Source: Micrasema longulum
Taxonomy: Eukaryota > Arthropoda > Insecta > Trichoptera > Brachycentridae
Reading direction: 5' to 3'
NCBI GenBank assembly: GCA_022494885.1
Contig: JAGVSM010003561.1
Span: 62,001-126,000, forward strand
Length of the DNA: 64,000 nucleotides
Shown: positions 46,201 to 56,996 of the stretch, piece by piece
Layout: each line of letters opens with the position of its first letter
Numbering within the stretch: the stretch's first letter is position 1
The notes under the pieces: model-generated
Told to the model about the DNA's origin: nothing
Seen by the model: only the letters and a program-made list of their open reading frames with translations
The model's database searches: none
Position numbers and translations under genes: made by a program

Positions 46201-49200
46201 ATATTAAATGTTCAGAGCAGACTTCCACGATTCAAATGATATTTATTTTTATTTTATTCTGAAAACATAATCATACATAATAAGTATTAAAAACAAAAAT
46301 TTTCGAACATAAAAAGACCAATTAAACTTCTTAGATTTTCACGGCCGTTAAGATGCACAATAAGTTTTTCTGGGTTATTATGCCGTGTGTCGTTACAAAA
46401 AATTCTAAGTACCTAACGTAACACATATTCAAACACAAATAACATCAACCCTGATGATGGACGCTGTAACGCGATCCGAAACGTCGGTAGAGAGTACGAA
46501 CGACACACGGCATAATAACCCAGAAAAACTTATTGTGCATAAAAAGACCAATTAAGTTTTCATAAAATGCATAAAAAAGAAGTTTCCATTAATAATTTTT
46601 GGGTTTGAAAATGAATAATTACAAAATAGTCGGCAGGTTGCATCATGTCTAAGTAAGACTTTTAATTTATGTTTATATAACTAATGAACAAATTTAGGGA
46701 AATAAATTCAAAAAGAAAAACATCATAATCTTTGTATTTGTAACATTTTGGTTTGTTGGGAGAAATAACTTAATAGCAAAAATCTTCCAATTACTTGGTA
46801 CAAAAGTTTTGAATAAATAAATATACATGGGAATACATACTTAAATATGCCATAATTCTTTCGCTTCCTGGATTGTTTATCAGGATCAATGTAGGATATT
46901 TTTTTCTTTTCTTTAAATTTATTTTTTAGTTTTTTTTTAGGTTTAATAATCTGGTCATCTGAATCTGAGTTACCATAATCAAAGTGATCATCATTTATGT
47001 CATCAAAGTCTTCCTTTTTTATCGGATTGCATTGGTCATCTGTTGAATTTTGTAGGATTGTAGCGCTATCAGTGAATTCTCCTAAAATAAAGATATTTTT
47101 AAAAACATTTTTTTTTTACTATAAACTTAAGTCTGGTTAGCAAAGTATTAGACTGATACGTAATATAAATATTTATAGTGCAATTATATATGTAGATTTT
47201 ATACAACAAAAAACTGATGTCAATACAGTAAAACTACAATTATCCGAATCAATTGCGACTGGATCTCATTCAGATAATCAAAAATTCGGATAGTTTAATT
47301 TTTTCCAAAAAAAGGTTTTATTTTGATTCATTCCTATATGCATGTTGAAAACGGGAGAAAAAACTAGTTTTAAAGAAAATGAGCTTTTAATTAATTAAAT
47401 GAAAAGGTAACACTTTTACATGTTAAGCGTAATTACAAGTGCAGTACATTAATATAGTATGTATATACCGTACGACACACTTACTAATCAAAACGAACAG
47501 CGGAGGAAGGGAGGACAATTGGCGGAGGGAAGGACAATAGCGCGTGTAGACAGAATCATTATTTCGCAAATCGCAATGTGTTTTTTTTTTTTTTCCACTC
47601 AAATCACTGTATTAATTTATTTTTTCTGAAAGCGATTCGGATAGTCGAAGTTCGGATAGTTGGAGTTCTACTGTACAATTTATTGCCATTTCAGTGCAGC
47701 TAACAATGACGCAGCTGCAAATTTATTTTGATGCAGTTTGATTTAAAAATGCCATAAATTTCGAAATTAATGCATATTGATGATGGAAAGAAAAAACATT
47801 GTGGAATAATACTGTAAATACTGCTTTTGATATTCCCAATGATTATAAAAACCCATCCCCGTACTTTACCCTTTCTACTCGAGGCATCCAATTTGATTTG
47901 GTAACAGAACACTTGCTCTGTATGTTTTAGTTTGGTTAACATTTTTACCTGATTTCAAATTCTAATTAAATTTATTAATATACACTGGACTCTGATTTTA
48001 CGTGGTTTTCAAATAACACAGTGATTTAATATTTAAAAAAATACCATCCATAAGTTTTTCCAGTTCACTAAATACTTTTTCTTCCGAGTAATTGTGTGCA
48101 GCTTTCTGTTTTCGAGGACGCCCCCTTTTTCTCTTAGCGGATTTATTTTCCAGTTTGGGTTTCTTTTTGGAATCTCTCAAATTACTGAGAGGAATGTAAT
48201 CCAAGTCATCATCATCATTTGGAATATTTTCATCCTGCAAATAGAAATATCACAATCCATGTTGATAATAAATAATGAAAGACAGCAAATGCAGCAGCGG
48301 TGGCTAAGATTTTTTAATGTATCCATAAAAAACATAATTTTTCTTAAGCTTGGATGTTATGTACTGTCACTGGAATGGGGCTTCTTCGCGTGGAGAGATA
48401 AATAATATTACAAAACTCAGAACATTATAATACTCATGATATAAGATAACATGTAAGTAGAATCATCAATAAATATTCATTTATTTTTATTTTATTTAAT
48501 GCACAAAATACACAATTTTATCATAGAGCACAATTATATTTTTTTATGTCCCAACTTGTTAGAAAATTCCGTGTTAAGTCGGGACTCTTCTATATATAAA
48601 TCAAAAACATTTATTAACATGTTCAACAATATACAAAATAATCAAAACAATATACAAAATAATAATAGAAAAATATAAATAATAAAAGTTTATACATGTC
48701 GAAAAATGGAATGCAGAAAAGTTATATAATAACATAGCAAAGGTTATTAATAATTTATAGTAATATTATAATTCAATTTGGTAATTAATTGATAGTAAAA
48801 ATAAATACAAAATAATACAATAAAGTAATAATTGTAACACATCTACATGTATGGGAGAATATATTATTTAATAAACATAAAAATAAAGTTAAAATATATA
48901 TTTACAAATAATTATGCATCATTATTAGGTTAATTAAAAGATGATATACATATATACGTATATGGATAATAATGAAGACAGCATCGATATTATATATTTA
49001 TTCCCGAAGCAATCTTATACAGTGGTCTTTACCCCTCGATAGAATCCAATTATGGATCTTCGTCTTAAATATAGACGTTGTTTTGGAGAACTTAATATGT
49101 TTATCCAAGACGTTGAACACTATTAGAGATTTATATGAAAACAAAAGTATATGTAATATGAAAACAAAAGTACTTGTTTTTGAAGTAAATTTAATATAAA

Positions 49201-50032
49201 ATAAATTTAATAAATTTTAATTCATGTTTTCCCACATTTTTTTTAAAGCTTTAAAAGAGTATTCTTGATTATGGGCATAGCATAACATTTGAAATTAACA
49301 TCTTGAATATATATATATCTTAAAATATTTGTATGTTTTTTATTTGATTTTGTAGACATTGTCTTCATTCAAAATGGGAGTCTGATTTTTTCTCTGGTAT
49401 AATGACAATGTTGAGGTTGATTTTAATTATTTTTTTAGCAGTAAGTACTTTAAATATATTTTTTTTTACAGAAGACATGCGTGTGCTACTTACTACATTT
49501 ATATTTATTTCCTTAACTAATATGCAATACAAGGAATTCTAGTTTTCTAAAATGTTTATATAACCAGAATATATATTCAAATCTTTCCTATTGATTGGAA
49601 CTTACTTCATTGGTTTCATATTTAATTTTAATTGGATTATCACCCAAATCGAATTCCGATTTGAGATATTGCAAATGTATGTCATCCTGGAGTGGTGTGT
49701 ATTTATGGAGTAGAAAAAATGACTGAGATCGTACGCATTGAGTAGCAAAACTATGAAATCCAGTCAACTTATCCGTGCATACACGACAGATGCTCGTTGG
49801 TAAAGAGTCTTCGGAATCGATCTAAAACGTGAAATAAAAAATATAATACAAGATTTGTAAATTATTACTATTCAAAACAAATAGTTGTACAACTTACGCA
49901 TATCGCAAGATACTTTTCTATCAATTGTAAAATTCCTTTACTTTCTCCTTCTGTAGTTAATAAATTGGTATCATTTCCCACAGAGTTGACACATGCACAA
50001 AGACGGCACAAGCCGTCCCAAGTCAATGTCAT
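40228..50032 (-). CDS. Gene E: ZAD C2H2 zinc-finger protein with AT-hook (620 aa)
   Basis: Ten minus-strand exons: 50032-49898, 49821-49606, 48234-48045, 47081-46841, 45474-45301, 43481-43278, 42896-42726, 42523-42334, 41339-41189 and 40418-40228 (stop TAG). All phases join. The ZAD reads LCRLCACVN in exon 1 and ICRVCTDKLTGFHSFATQC in exon 2. Exon 3 has an AT-hook-like KRKRGRPRKQK. Exon 4 is acidic, then very lysine-rich. Ten C2H2 fingers follow. Finger 2 has CXC spacing (CIC), as in gene A, and fingers 1, 5 and 10 have HX4H. A C-terminal tail of about 80 residues has no known domain. Exons of 174, 204, 171 and 190 nt equal gene A's. Introns carry MITEs, a Penelope relic, LINE pieces and a SINE, but the frame is intact. 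Expected nuclear DNA-binding regulator, target unknown. Confidence 0.93.
41741..41822 (+). repeat. SINE S3, decayed copy
   Basis: GACCTCTGCATCAGAGGTTC, CACTCTACCGTAACTTGAAT and TTTTTCTAGTACA follow the order of the 21414 copy, with many changes. It lies in the eighth intron of gene E. Confidence 0.45.
41886..42142. mobile_element. Fold-back MITE with about 95-bp arms
   Basis: The left arm (GATAAAAGCAAATACGCCAC, TTTGGGAAGACCGACAAAAC, AGTTCAATGTG) is mirrored by the right arm (CACATTGAACTTGAAAG, GTTTTGTTAGTCTTCCCAAA, CACTGTCC in reverse, GCTTTTGCTTTTAACCC). About 50 bases separate the arms. It lies in the eighth intron of gene E. Confidence 0.8.
43870..44110 (-). mobile_element. LINE fragment with C-terminal zinc knuckle
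   Basis: The minus strand reads CCSANSRLFKMNVVSIPWCE then CGLDHETPDHIFFGCP, the CxC..DHxxxxCP motif at the end of R1/jockey-type ORF2 proteins. A stop follows soon after. It lies in the fifth intron of gene E. Confidence 0.6.
44690..45115. other. Unclassified block in gene E intron
   Basis: A GC-richer stretch with a repeated GCGGTACGGTTTT (44957 and 44981) and a 118-codon open frame (44752-45108, +) that resembles no family I know. Its composition differs from the flanks, which suggests an inserted element. Confidence 0.3.
45640..45895 (+). repeat. Interspersed repeat, plus copy (pair with 50878-51130)
   Basis: TTTTTATGTATTGTATTATT, GTGACATCATAAG, GGTCAGATGGCTTCCC and CACAACACTATCATTGGTTG recur in reverse complement at 50878-51130. 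No open frame is present. It lies in the fourth intron of gene E. Confidence 0.65.
46326..46537 (+). mobile_element. Penelope-like remnant with inverted ends
   Basis: Two perfect 42-bp arms (46353-46394 and 46499-46540, with GCCGTGTGTCGTT and its complement) surround a hammerhead-like core: CTGATGA at 46451, a GGACGC/GCGATCC stem and GAAAC at 46478. CATAAAAAGACCAATTAA stands on both sides (46308-46325 and 46538-46555), an 18-bp target duplication that slightly overlaps the right arm. No coding part is left. It lies in the fourth intron of gene E. Confidence 0.75.
47226..47673. mobile_element. pogo/Tigger-type MITE
   Basis: The left end CAGTAAAACTACAATTATCC and the right end, reverse complemented as CAGTAGAACTCCAACTATCC, both followed by GAA, are typical of pogo elements. 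TA flanks both sides (47224 and 47674). The 448-bp body is non-coding. It lies in the third intron of gene E. Confidence 0.82.
48235..49605. other. Second intron of gene E
   Basis: Very AT-rich sequence without a recognised element or exon. Confidence 0.5.
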
Positions 50033-50109
50033 TCTGAATGGCTGTAATCATTTAGTTTCTACGATTTAGGATTAAAATAAAACTAGTTTTCGATCCGCAT
50101 CCCCTTTTT

Positions 50110-50126
50110 GATGTCAATTTGACATC
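50110..50126. promoter_or_regulatory. GATGTCAA-T-TTGACATC dyad upstream of gene E
   Basis: A perfect 17-base dyad, 78-94 bases upstream of the gene E start codon. It shares TGTCAA/TTGACA with the motif upstream of gene B. A promoter role is inferred. Confidence 0.45.
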
Positions 50127-50877
50127 TGGAAATCTGGGGATCGGTTTTGTTGGGAGTTTGGAGTATAGAGTATAGAATTGCCAGTCAGTAAAAAAATATT
50201 GTTTATGGTATACTTTCTTCATGGGTCGAGTTCTGAAAAATGATTGTACATTCGATTCACGTTACAAATAATGATATAAATAATAATAGTTATAAATATT
50301 CATAGATCTACACATAATGAAATAAAATACGTACATCTATTACTGTCTTTTTTTGTAGCCAAAATCGAAAAAATTTCGTTGTAAAATATTTACCTATATC
50401 AGCAGTGCGATTCTAAATGTAATTACGGTACGTAAATTATGTGCTACCAACGCTTTCTTTACCTCATACAGAGCATTCAGAATCGCAGTGTATGGGTGCC
50501 CAAACATATTTTTTTAGCACTGTTACATTGTACAAACATTATACAAATTCACAAAAATGTTGGTAAGAACATATTTTGAAAAGTTGAATTACGACAGGTA
50601 CAAAACATAAAGGTTCGAGAAATATCTCATTTATGTATTTAATTATGGATCGAACCCCGCAGAGATAATGTAGAACTATCGTACCAATGTACGTTTTATT
50701 AATTAAAACATATTTCAATGAGCACTAAAAGTTTGTTCCAGAAAATAAAGATCCAGTACCCCGATTACAATGGGAAGTTAGCAAAATTATAATCAACGAG
50801 GAAACTTCCTACTGAACTGAGCTACGGGAAAACGGAAATAAAAATGTTGTCTTACACGCGGTAAAAACGAAAGATTT

Positions 50878-51130
50878 AATTGTACAGCAAAATTTCTAGA
50901 AGTTGTACGAAAAAAATAATAAAACTGATTTAAATTAAATAAACTATTTCAAACTAAGTCACAAGTTTACTCGGAGAAACCAATGATAGAGTGATGTGAT
51001 AGATTTTCGGTTTTCAGGAAGTCAACTCACCAATCAGTAGAACTCTCCAACGAGATCTTGTGACATCACGTGCGGAGTTATTTGAAAATTGCAAAAAAAG
51101 CATTGCGCTTATAGTAAAATACATAAAAAC
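50878..51130 (-). repeat. Interspersed repeat, minus copy (pair with 45640-45895)
   Basis: Reverse complement of the copy inside the gene E intron, from GTACAACTTCTAG-like sequence through CAAGATCTCGTTGG to ATTTTACTATAAGCGCAATG. Together the two copies bracket the first four exons of gene E in opposite orientation. Confidence 0.65.
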
Positions 51131-51662
51131 ACCTCTTTTTCGGCTTAGTTTGATATTTTATTAACAAATAGCCGGAGAGGTAAGAAGTAAAACAGGATAC
51201 TTGTTTTTCATTTTAAATTTGAATTGAAAAAAAAATATTTTCAACAATGAGCAACATTATTTGAAAATGGTAGGCGGTAAGATGTGATGTCAAAAATAAT
51301 AAGTTTTAAATTTATTCTTTAAATTTCTATATTTGACACTTTGTCTACGGTTAGTTCGGTTTACTTTTTGTTTTGGCTTTGTAGTAAGATTTTGAATTTA
51401 TGAACAGTGAATAATGATGTTACGTCGCCGTAGACTAACGGATCGTTATATAGTCGGAGGACTGGCAATCGAAACAAGCTACTTTCCATCTTAAAAAAAT
51501 TATGTTATTCCACCCGGAAAATTATATTTGATAAACGACTATACGACTATACTAATGAATTACCTAACTCATTTCTCTCTAAAACCATACGAGCGAAGCC
51601 ACTGCTAAAAGGTCGTAAGAATACATTTTAAATACTCCTAAATTAAATTAAAATAAAAAAGT

Positions 51663-51746
51663 TGTCAGAAGTGGGATTCGAACCCACGCCCACAGAAGTG
51701 GACTGCGACCTGAACGCAGCGCCTTAGACCGCTCGGCCATCCTGAC
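51663..51746 (-). tRNA. tRNA-Leu (anticodon CAG)
   Basis: Reverse complemented, the sequence begins GTCAGGATGGCCGAGCGGTC (acceptor stem, D arm and A box), has an anticodon stem CTGCG/CGCAG around TTCAGGT, then a long variable arm, a T arm with GGTTCGAATCC (B box) and an acceptor stem closing with TTCTGAC plus A. The long variable arm fits a class II tRNA and the anticodon CAG reads the leucine codon CUG. All stems pair, with one G-T pair in the acceptor. It has no SINE tail and no second copy in the window, so it is a true gene. A T-rich stop lies just beyond, in the transcribed direction. Confidence 0.95.
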
Positions 51747-52071
51747 TTATCCAGGATTGCAAAATTTTGTAACCTGTTGGAATGTAATGTTTCGTCCGAA
51801 AATAAACATAGTACCCATCTAATAATAATAATTTATACAAATAATTAATCTCTACGAATTAACATACATTATTTATATTTAAATAACCGATGGATACAAG
51901 TTACTTCAATCGCCCTATTTTGCTCGATGTAATATAATGTAGTTACTTGTTATCAATGTAAATTAGTGTTTGACTAAACTTACAAGGTATTACTATCATA
52001 CCCCTCAATTTTAAATCTGGAAATATAATGTATCACTTAAGTTTAGTTAGAATGTAAGTTTAGATATACAA

Positions 52072-52122
52072 TTGTAAAGCGCCTTTGAGGTGATTTTTTA
52101 CAAAAATGGCGCTATATAAATC
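52072..52122 (-). repeat. Dispersed repeat block, minus copy
   Basis: AAAGCGCCTTTGAGGTG and ACAAAAATGGCGCTATATAA are the reverse complement of the block at 7374 and about 33750. Confidence 0.5.
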
Positions 52123-52449
52123 AGCCAAATATTATTATATTTTTGCTAAAAAAAAAATTTAAAAAAGGTTAAACCTTAAATCTTAAACCTTTTTACTGTA
52201 TAAACTGTTGAAAAGCTAAATATTTTGAGCATTTTAAACGTTTTATAAAATACAATTATTCGTTTTTTAGTGACATTCTTACAATGCTTCTCCATTTCTA
52301 TCTATCCCAATATCTGTTTACTTATTTGTTTAAATATTTTGTACAATGCAATTGGCGGGCTTATTGCTACAAAACAATTTCTTCTAACTAACCAAAATAA
52401 CAATAGTTTGATAAGAAAAACATTTAGCCAACAATAATTAATTACACTT

Positions 52450-53760
52450 ATTTGTTTATAAATTTGTATAAACCACTTATTTTTTTAAATTACACTTCGA
52501 CCGGTTTCGAGGTTACTACCTCATCGTCAGGAATTTAACTAACTTATAATTACACGCGTTGCTATTTATATAATAAAATATTGTATGAAAGAGACAGAAA
52601 ATTGAAAGAAAGAGAGAGAAAGAAGATAAAATAAATCATAACGGGAATAGTTTTAAAAGAGGACTCGAATTAAAATTTAAATGATTATTTATTATTTGAA
52701 GTTTTTGATTAATGGCTTTACTAATTTCTAATCGTTCTAAATTATCTAAACGAAAACCATTTTTATTGACATGCAAAATTTCTACACACGTTTCTTGATT
52801 AAATTCATGGTTTTCGGATATAAGATGATTTGCGAATTCTGAAAAATTATTATTACTCAGACATCTTATATGTTCTTTGATTCTAACTTTAAATTTACGT
52901 GAAGTTTTTCCAATATAGAAATTTGGGCAATTTAAACAATTTAATTTATAAATTCCCGAATGATTTAATTTATCATCCTTATCTTTACAATTTGTTAATA
53001 TTTTACCTATGTTATTATTAGTATAAAAATCTGGCCTAATATTGTTAGGTAAAATTTGTGCTATATTATTAGAAAATGAATTAATGTACAAAATTCTACG
53101 TCAGTTCTCATTTTTATTGGAAATATTTTGGGAACTGTATAAGTATTTTTTCCTATAGTTTAATGTAAGTTTTTTTGTTCAAAATATTGTCAATTAAATT
53201 TAGTTCATAGCCATTATTGAAAGCAATATTCTTTATAGTATTTAATTCTAAGTCAAAATTATTATTATTTTGTGGTATTGAAGTAAGCCGATGTATCATA
53301 GAATGGAAAGCAGAGTGTTTATGTGATGAAGGATGATTAGAAGATTTATGGATGACCGCATCTCTATATGTCGGTTTTCTAAATATTTTAAATTCAATTT
53401 TTTTTTTGTATTAATGTAAGTTAAATCTAAAAAGTTAAGTTGTGAATTTGATTCAATTTCTAAAGTAAATTGTATTTTCTGATAAAAGGAATTTAATAAA
53501 TTTAAAAATGAATCTAATTGACGATCTGATCCAATCCATATACAGATGACGTCATCAACATATCTTCTCCACAATAAAACATTATTTAATAAAGGAGATT
53601 TACAATCAAAAATTAAATTTTCTGAATAATTAACAAAAATATCAGCAATTAATGGACTTGTTGGGGCACCCATAGGTAAACCTTCAGATTGGGTATATCG
53701 AAACCGGTCGAAGTGTAATTGAAAAAATTAAGTGGTTTATACAAATTTATAAACAAATAA
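52450..53760 (-). mobile_element. Penelope-like retroelement, 5'-truncated
   Basis: The element runs right to left: part of a reverse transcriptase, a GIY-YIG endonuclease, then a terminal repeat with CTGACGA (52530-52524) and GAAAC (52508-52504) around a GAGGT/ACCTC stem, a hammerhead-like core. The end at 52450-52511 is repeated in inverse orientation at 53698-53760 (GAAACCGGTCGAAGTGTAAT and on), directly abutting the truncated reverse transcriptase. Inverted terminal segments at the 5' cut are a known habit of Penelope elements. Confidence 0.88.
52636..53699 (-). pseudogene. Penelope reverse transcriptase and GIY-YIG endonuclease, broken
   Basis: From 53699 down, the minus strand reads SEGLPMGAPTSPLIADIF, then the catalytic WRRYVDDVICIW and LNFLDLTY, until a frame break near 53390 in a T-run. 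A second clean frame (53091-52636) reads GIYKLNCLNCPNFYIGKTSR then FKVRIKEHIR, a GIY-YIG nuclease with the conserved Arg and the later His/Glu region. It ends at a stop at 52636. The N-terminal half of the reverse transcriptase is absent, so it cannot act. Confidence 0.85.
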
Positions 53761-54914
53761 ATGTAAAATGTCATACCACAAAGTGAAAAATGTTTTTGAT
53801 AACAATAATAAATAATTAATTATATTAATAATACCTTATATCACACGATTTACAAAAAAATACACTAAAATATAATTTCATGTCGGTAGTTACAACAAGT
53901 TTTGTCGGCCTCGTAGTGTAATGGTCAGCGCGTTTGCATAGTGTAAATTATTAACAAAAATTACTCAAATTATTCTTCCAAAATTGTTAATAACAATTCT
54001 AGGAACCATTTTTGTTTTTTACAACCAGAGTCAAAATAAGTTTAAACACTTAATCACATCAAACATTATGAAAAAACGAATTTATTTAGTTACGGTTCCA
54101 TGAACCTTTTACATAATTACAATAAAACCAGTGAAAAAAATACAACAAAAAATAGCATAATATTAAAAAAGAACAAAAACATTGAGGAAAGTATACAATG
54201 GTCAACAGTATTTATATATAAAAAAGAAATATTACATCTGTAACAAATATTAATATTTACCCATTTAAAAAGGGAAATCACAGAAAATAGCAGTTTTAAA
54301 AAAGAGGAAGAGAAGAAAGAAAAGAGAATATTTATAATACTGTTCACCTCATTATAAATTTATAATAATTTAGTAATCGGATTAATTTTCGAAATGGGTG
54401 ATTTTGCTTGCCTCCTTTGTGTATCTGCAGTTTGGTGTTTTCTTAGCTAAGTTTTTACTTAAAGTTTCAGCAAATTACAGCGCTTGTATTTTGGTCATAA
54501 CTCTTATCTACTGCGCTTGTCAGCTGTTATAGATGTATTTTTTTTTAATGAAATATTTTATTGACTTAAAAATAAAAACGTCAAGCAATTAAGACGCATG
54601 ATTTTTTCATCCTTTGGAAAAAATATTTTAACTAGAAAAAAATATTTTGACACCACAAAAATCGTATTTTATGTGTTTCCCAAAAACGCGCTGGAAGGCC
54701 GTCATTCCGGCACTAGTGCACCCCTGTACATAGCATGAAAAAGCGCATCTATCCTTAGAGTAATAACCTAATAGAGTCACCCATACGGATAAAAACAATT
54801 CTATGATTATTGACCACGAATTTAGCTACAGATTACAGCAATACAAGGGGCCGTAGGAACTTGCGATGAGAATTGCGAGCGCAAATCGAACCCATCCATT
54901 AAACCACCCGCTGA
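53761..54914. other. Gap with a SINE stub
   Basis: AT-rich sequence. The only recognised piece is an S1 A-box stub at 53907-53941 (GGCCTCGTAGTGTAATGGTC AGC), cut before the B box. No gene seen. Confidence 0.45.
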
Positions 54915-55850
54915 CTGTGCTTTTTTGTCGCAGTGACTTTTTGTCGCAGTGACTTTTTGTCACTGTCACGTTGTGTCACTGTGGGTGCGCTCACTACTCA
55001 CTACTGGTAACAAAATGTTCGTTTAGCGATGGATTTCGAGAAGGTCGCAGTGATTTGCGCTCTTGAATTACGCAGAAAGAAACACGGGTACATCCAATAT
55101 GTAATGAACGATTATTAAAAGGAAAATTTTACTCCCTGTATTTTGAATTACGTCAATTTCCTCTCAAGTTTTTAAAATTATTTTCGTATGTCAATAAACA
55201 GTTTTGAAATGATTGAATTGAAATCTCGTCCCACAATTTCCTTTTCAAATGAATATCAGAGAATTCCTTCATTTTTTTTTGTATAATTTTATAGTATGTA
55301 GTAAAAACCAGCATTTTCTGGCTTTTTCTCTGTCTTCTATTAACAATTCGTTGTCAATCACATTTTCTTGCAGAGAAGCAGCCATCTTAAATCTCGTCCG
55401 CATAAATAAAGGTTTCAGCTCTTTAACTTCACAAACATCAACAGATGAAAGAATTGAAAGAATAAAGATGTTCAAATATGGGTAGAATGGTGAATGTTAC
55501 ACAGTGTGTAAAGTGGCCACGTAAACCAGCCATTGACACGTCATAAGCCCTGTATATGCCTAGACTTTTATATTATGTTGTCTAAAGTGTTCTTCATCTC
55601 TGTTGTTTTATGTTAATCTTAAATCTAACTGAAAATTTCTCAACACGCGTCCGTTTGGTAGGCGTCTGCCGGCAGAGTGACAAAAAGTTTCTAGTGAATG
55701 CACTCCCACAGCAATGTACAGGCCGGGGCCGGGTGACAGTCACGTCACGCTGGAACTTTTTGTCGCCGTATAGTCATGTCGCCACAGTGAGCGCACTCTC
55801 ATATATCTCCGTATCACTTGACTCGGTGACAAAAAGTCACTATGCAAAAC
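54915..55850. mobile_element. DNA-transposon-like element with subterminal repeats
   Basis: TTTTGTCGCAGTGACTTTTT is tandemly repeated near 54925-54970. The reverse complement GGTGACAAAAAGTCACTATG stands near 55826, with further copies near 55675 and 55757 (GAACTTTTTGTCGCC). Mirrored clusters of one short word near both ends are what binding sites for a transposase look like. It has no coding capacity. Part of MITE R1 (55408-55612) lies inside. Exact ends are uncertain. Confidence 0.5.
55408..55612 (+). repeat. MITE R1, internal part
   Basis: AAAGGTTTCAGCTCTTTAAC, GTGTGTAAAGTGGCCACGTA and CATAAGCCCTGTATATGCCT align with the copy at 59779-60150. Confidence 0.7.
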
Positions 55851-56014
55851 GGCTTAAGAGCTTCTCTAGACTCTAGAGCATTATTACTCTGAGCATTTAC
55901 CTAAATACGAAGTCTTTCGCTGAATATTATTTTATTGTTAAACGCATGATAATAATAATTTTGTCAATACACACACAATTAAATTTTGCAAGGTATGTGA
56001 TAATATTATATATG

Positions 56015-56245
56015 TCGAAAAAGGAAACCGAGTGGAGATAACTCGGCTTCATAGTGGAGTAGTTGGAGCGCTTGCCTGCTACGCTTGAGGTTCCGAGTTC
56101 GATTCCTGGCAGGGTTGATGTGAAATGATTGTTTTAAAAGTGGTTCTACAATGCAATATTTTACTAGTAACGTGTTTATTTAATTATACGTCATATTTCG
56201 GGTAGCAATAATTTTCATATTTATTGCGATTGGCACCCCTGTGTG
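56015..56245 (+). repeat. SINE S1, partial head and tRNA-like part
   Basis: GAAACCGAGTGGAGATAACT (head end), AGTGGAGTAGTTGGAGCGC and a good B box GAGTTCGATTCCTGG are followed by a tail interrupted after GCAATATTTTACTAG. Confidence 0.7.
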
Positions 56246-56996
56246 TAAAACAATAAAAACATACACATGGTTTATGGACGATGTCTGAGAACAGTATAAG
56301 ACTTTAAAAGTATTGATAAATTTACCGCAAAACATCGCAAACCACTATTTCATCTAACTGGAAGGCGAACAGCCAATAGCGTTCTGCTTACAAAGCGAAA
56401 ATTGTGAAAAGATCTCATCCCGAACGTGAATTCTGTCAGTTTCATACATTTTGTAAAAAGCTCCCTTCTAAATTCTCGCCATCATACAAAGGAATATGAA
56501 ACGCTCAGACTTGTTTTGATTGTGTGCTGTTTTAAAATGTCTCCGAGTAACACACGTGGGTGGTTCACAATAAAGTGGGTGTGATTAATGTTATATAAAC
56601 TTTTATTGTCAGCAATAACAGAAGTACCTTCAAGGTAAGAAGAATTTACAATTTTTTTTTTAAATTAGAATTTATTAAGTTTAAGTACTGAAAGAATTAT
56701 CATTCAGTAAATGACACTGCCATCAATTTCTCTGTTCATTGTGTAAACCAGCAGTAGTATCAAAAAATATTTCGCGACCTCCCAACCCTTTTTTCCATGT
56801 ATGTTAAAAATATATAATAGTTTAAAAATTTTAGGCGTTTGCGTTATTTGCAATCTGATATAAACATATAATTAAGTATTAAGTACGTTAAACATATAAT
56901 TTTTAATTGAATACGTGGCCAATTGATAACTAACAATCAAATACAAACATATTAGATGTATATAAATAAAAAAAAAATATCGTTAGGGTTAGACTC

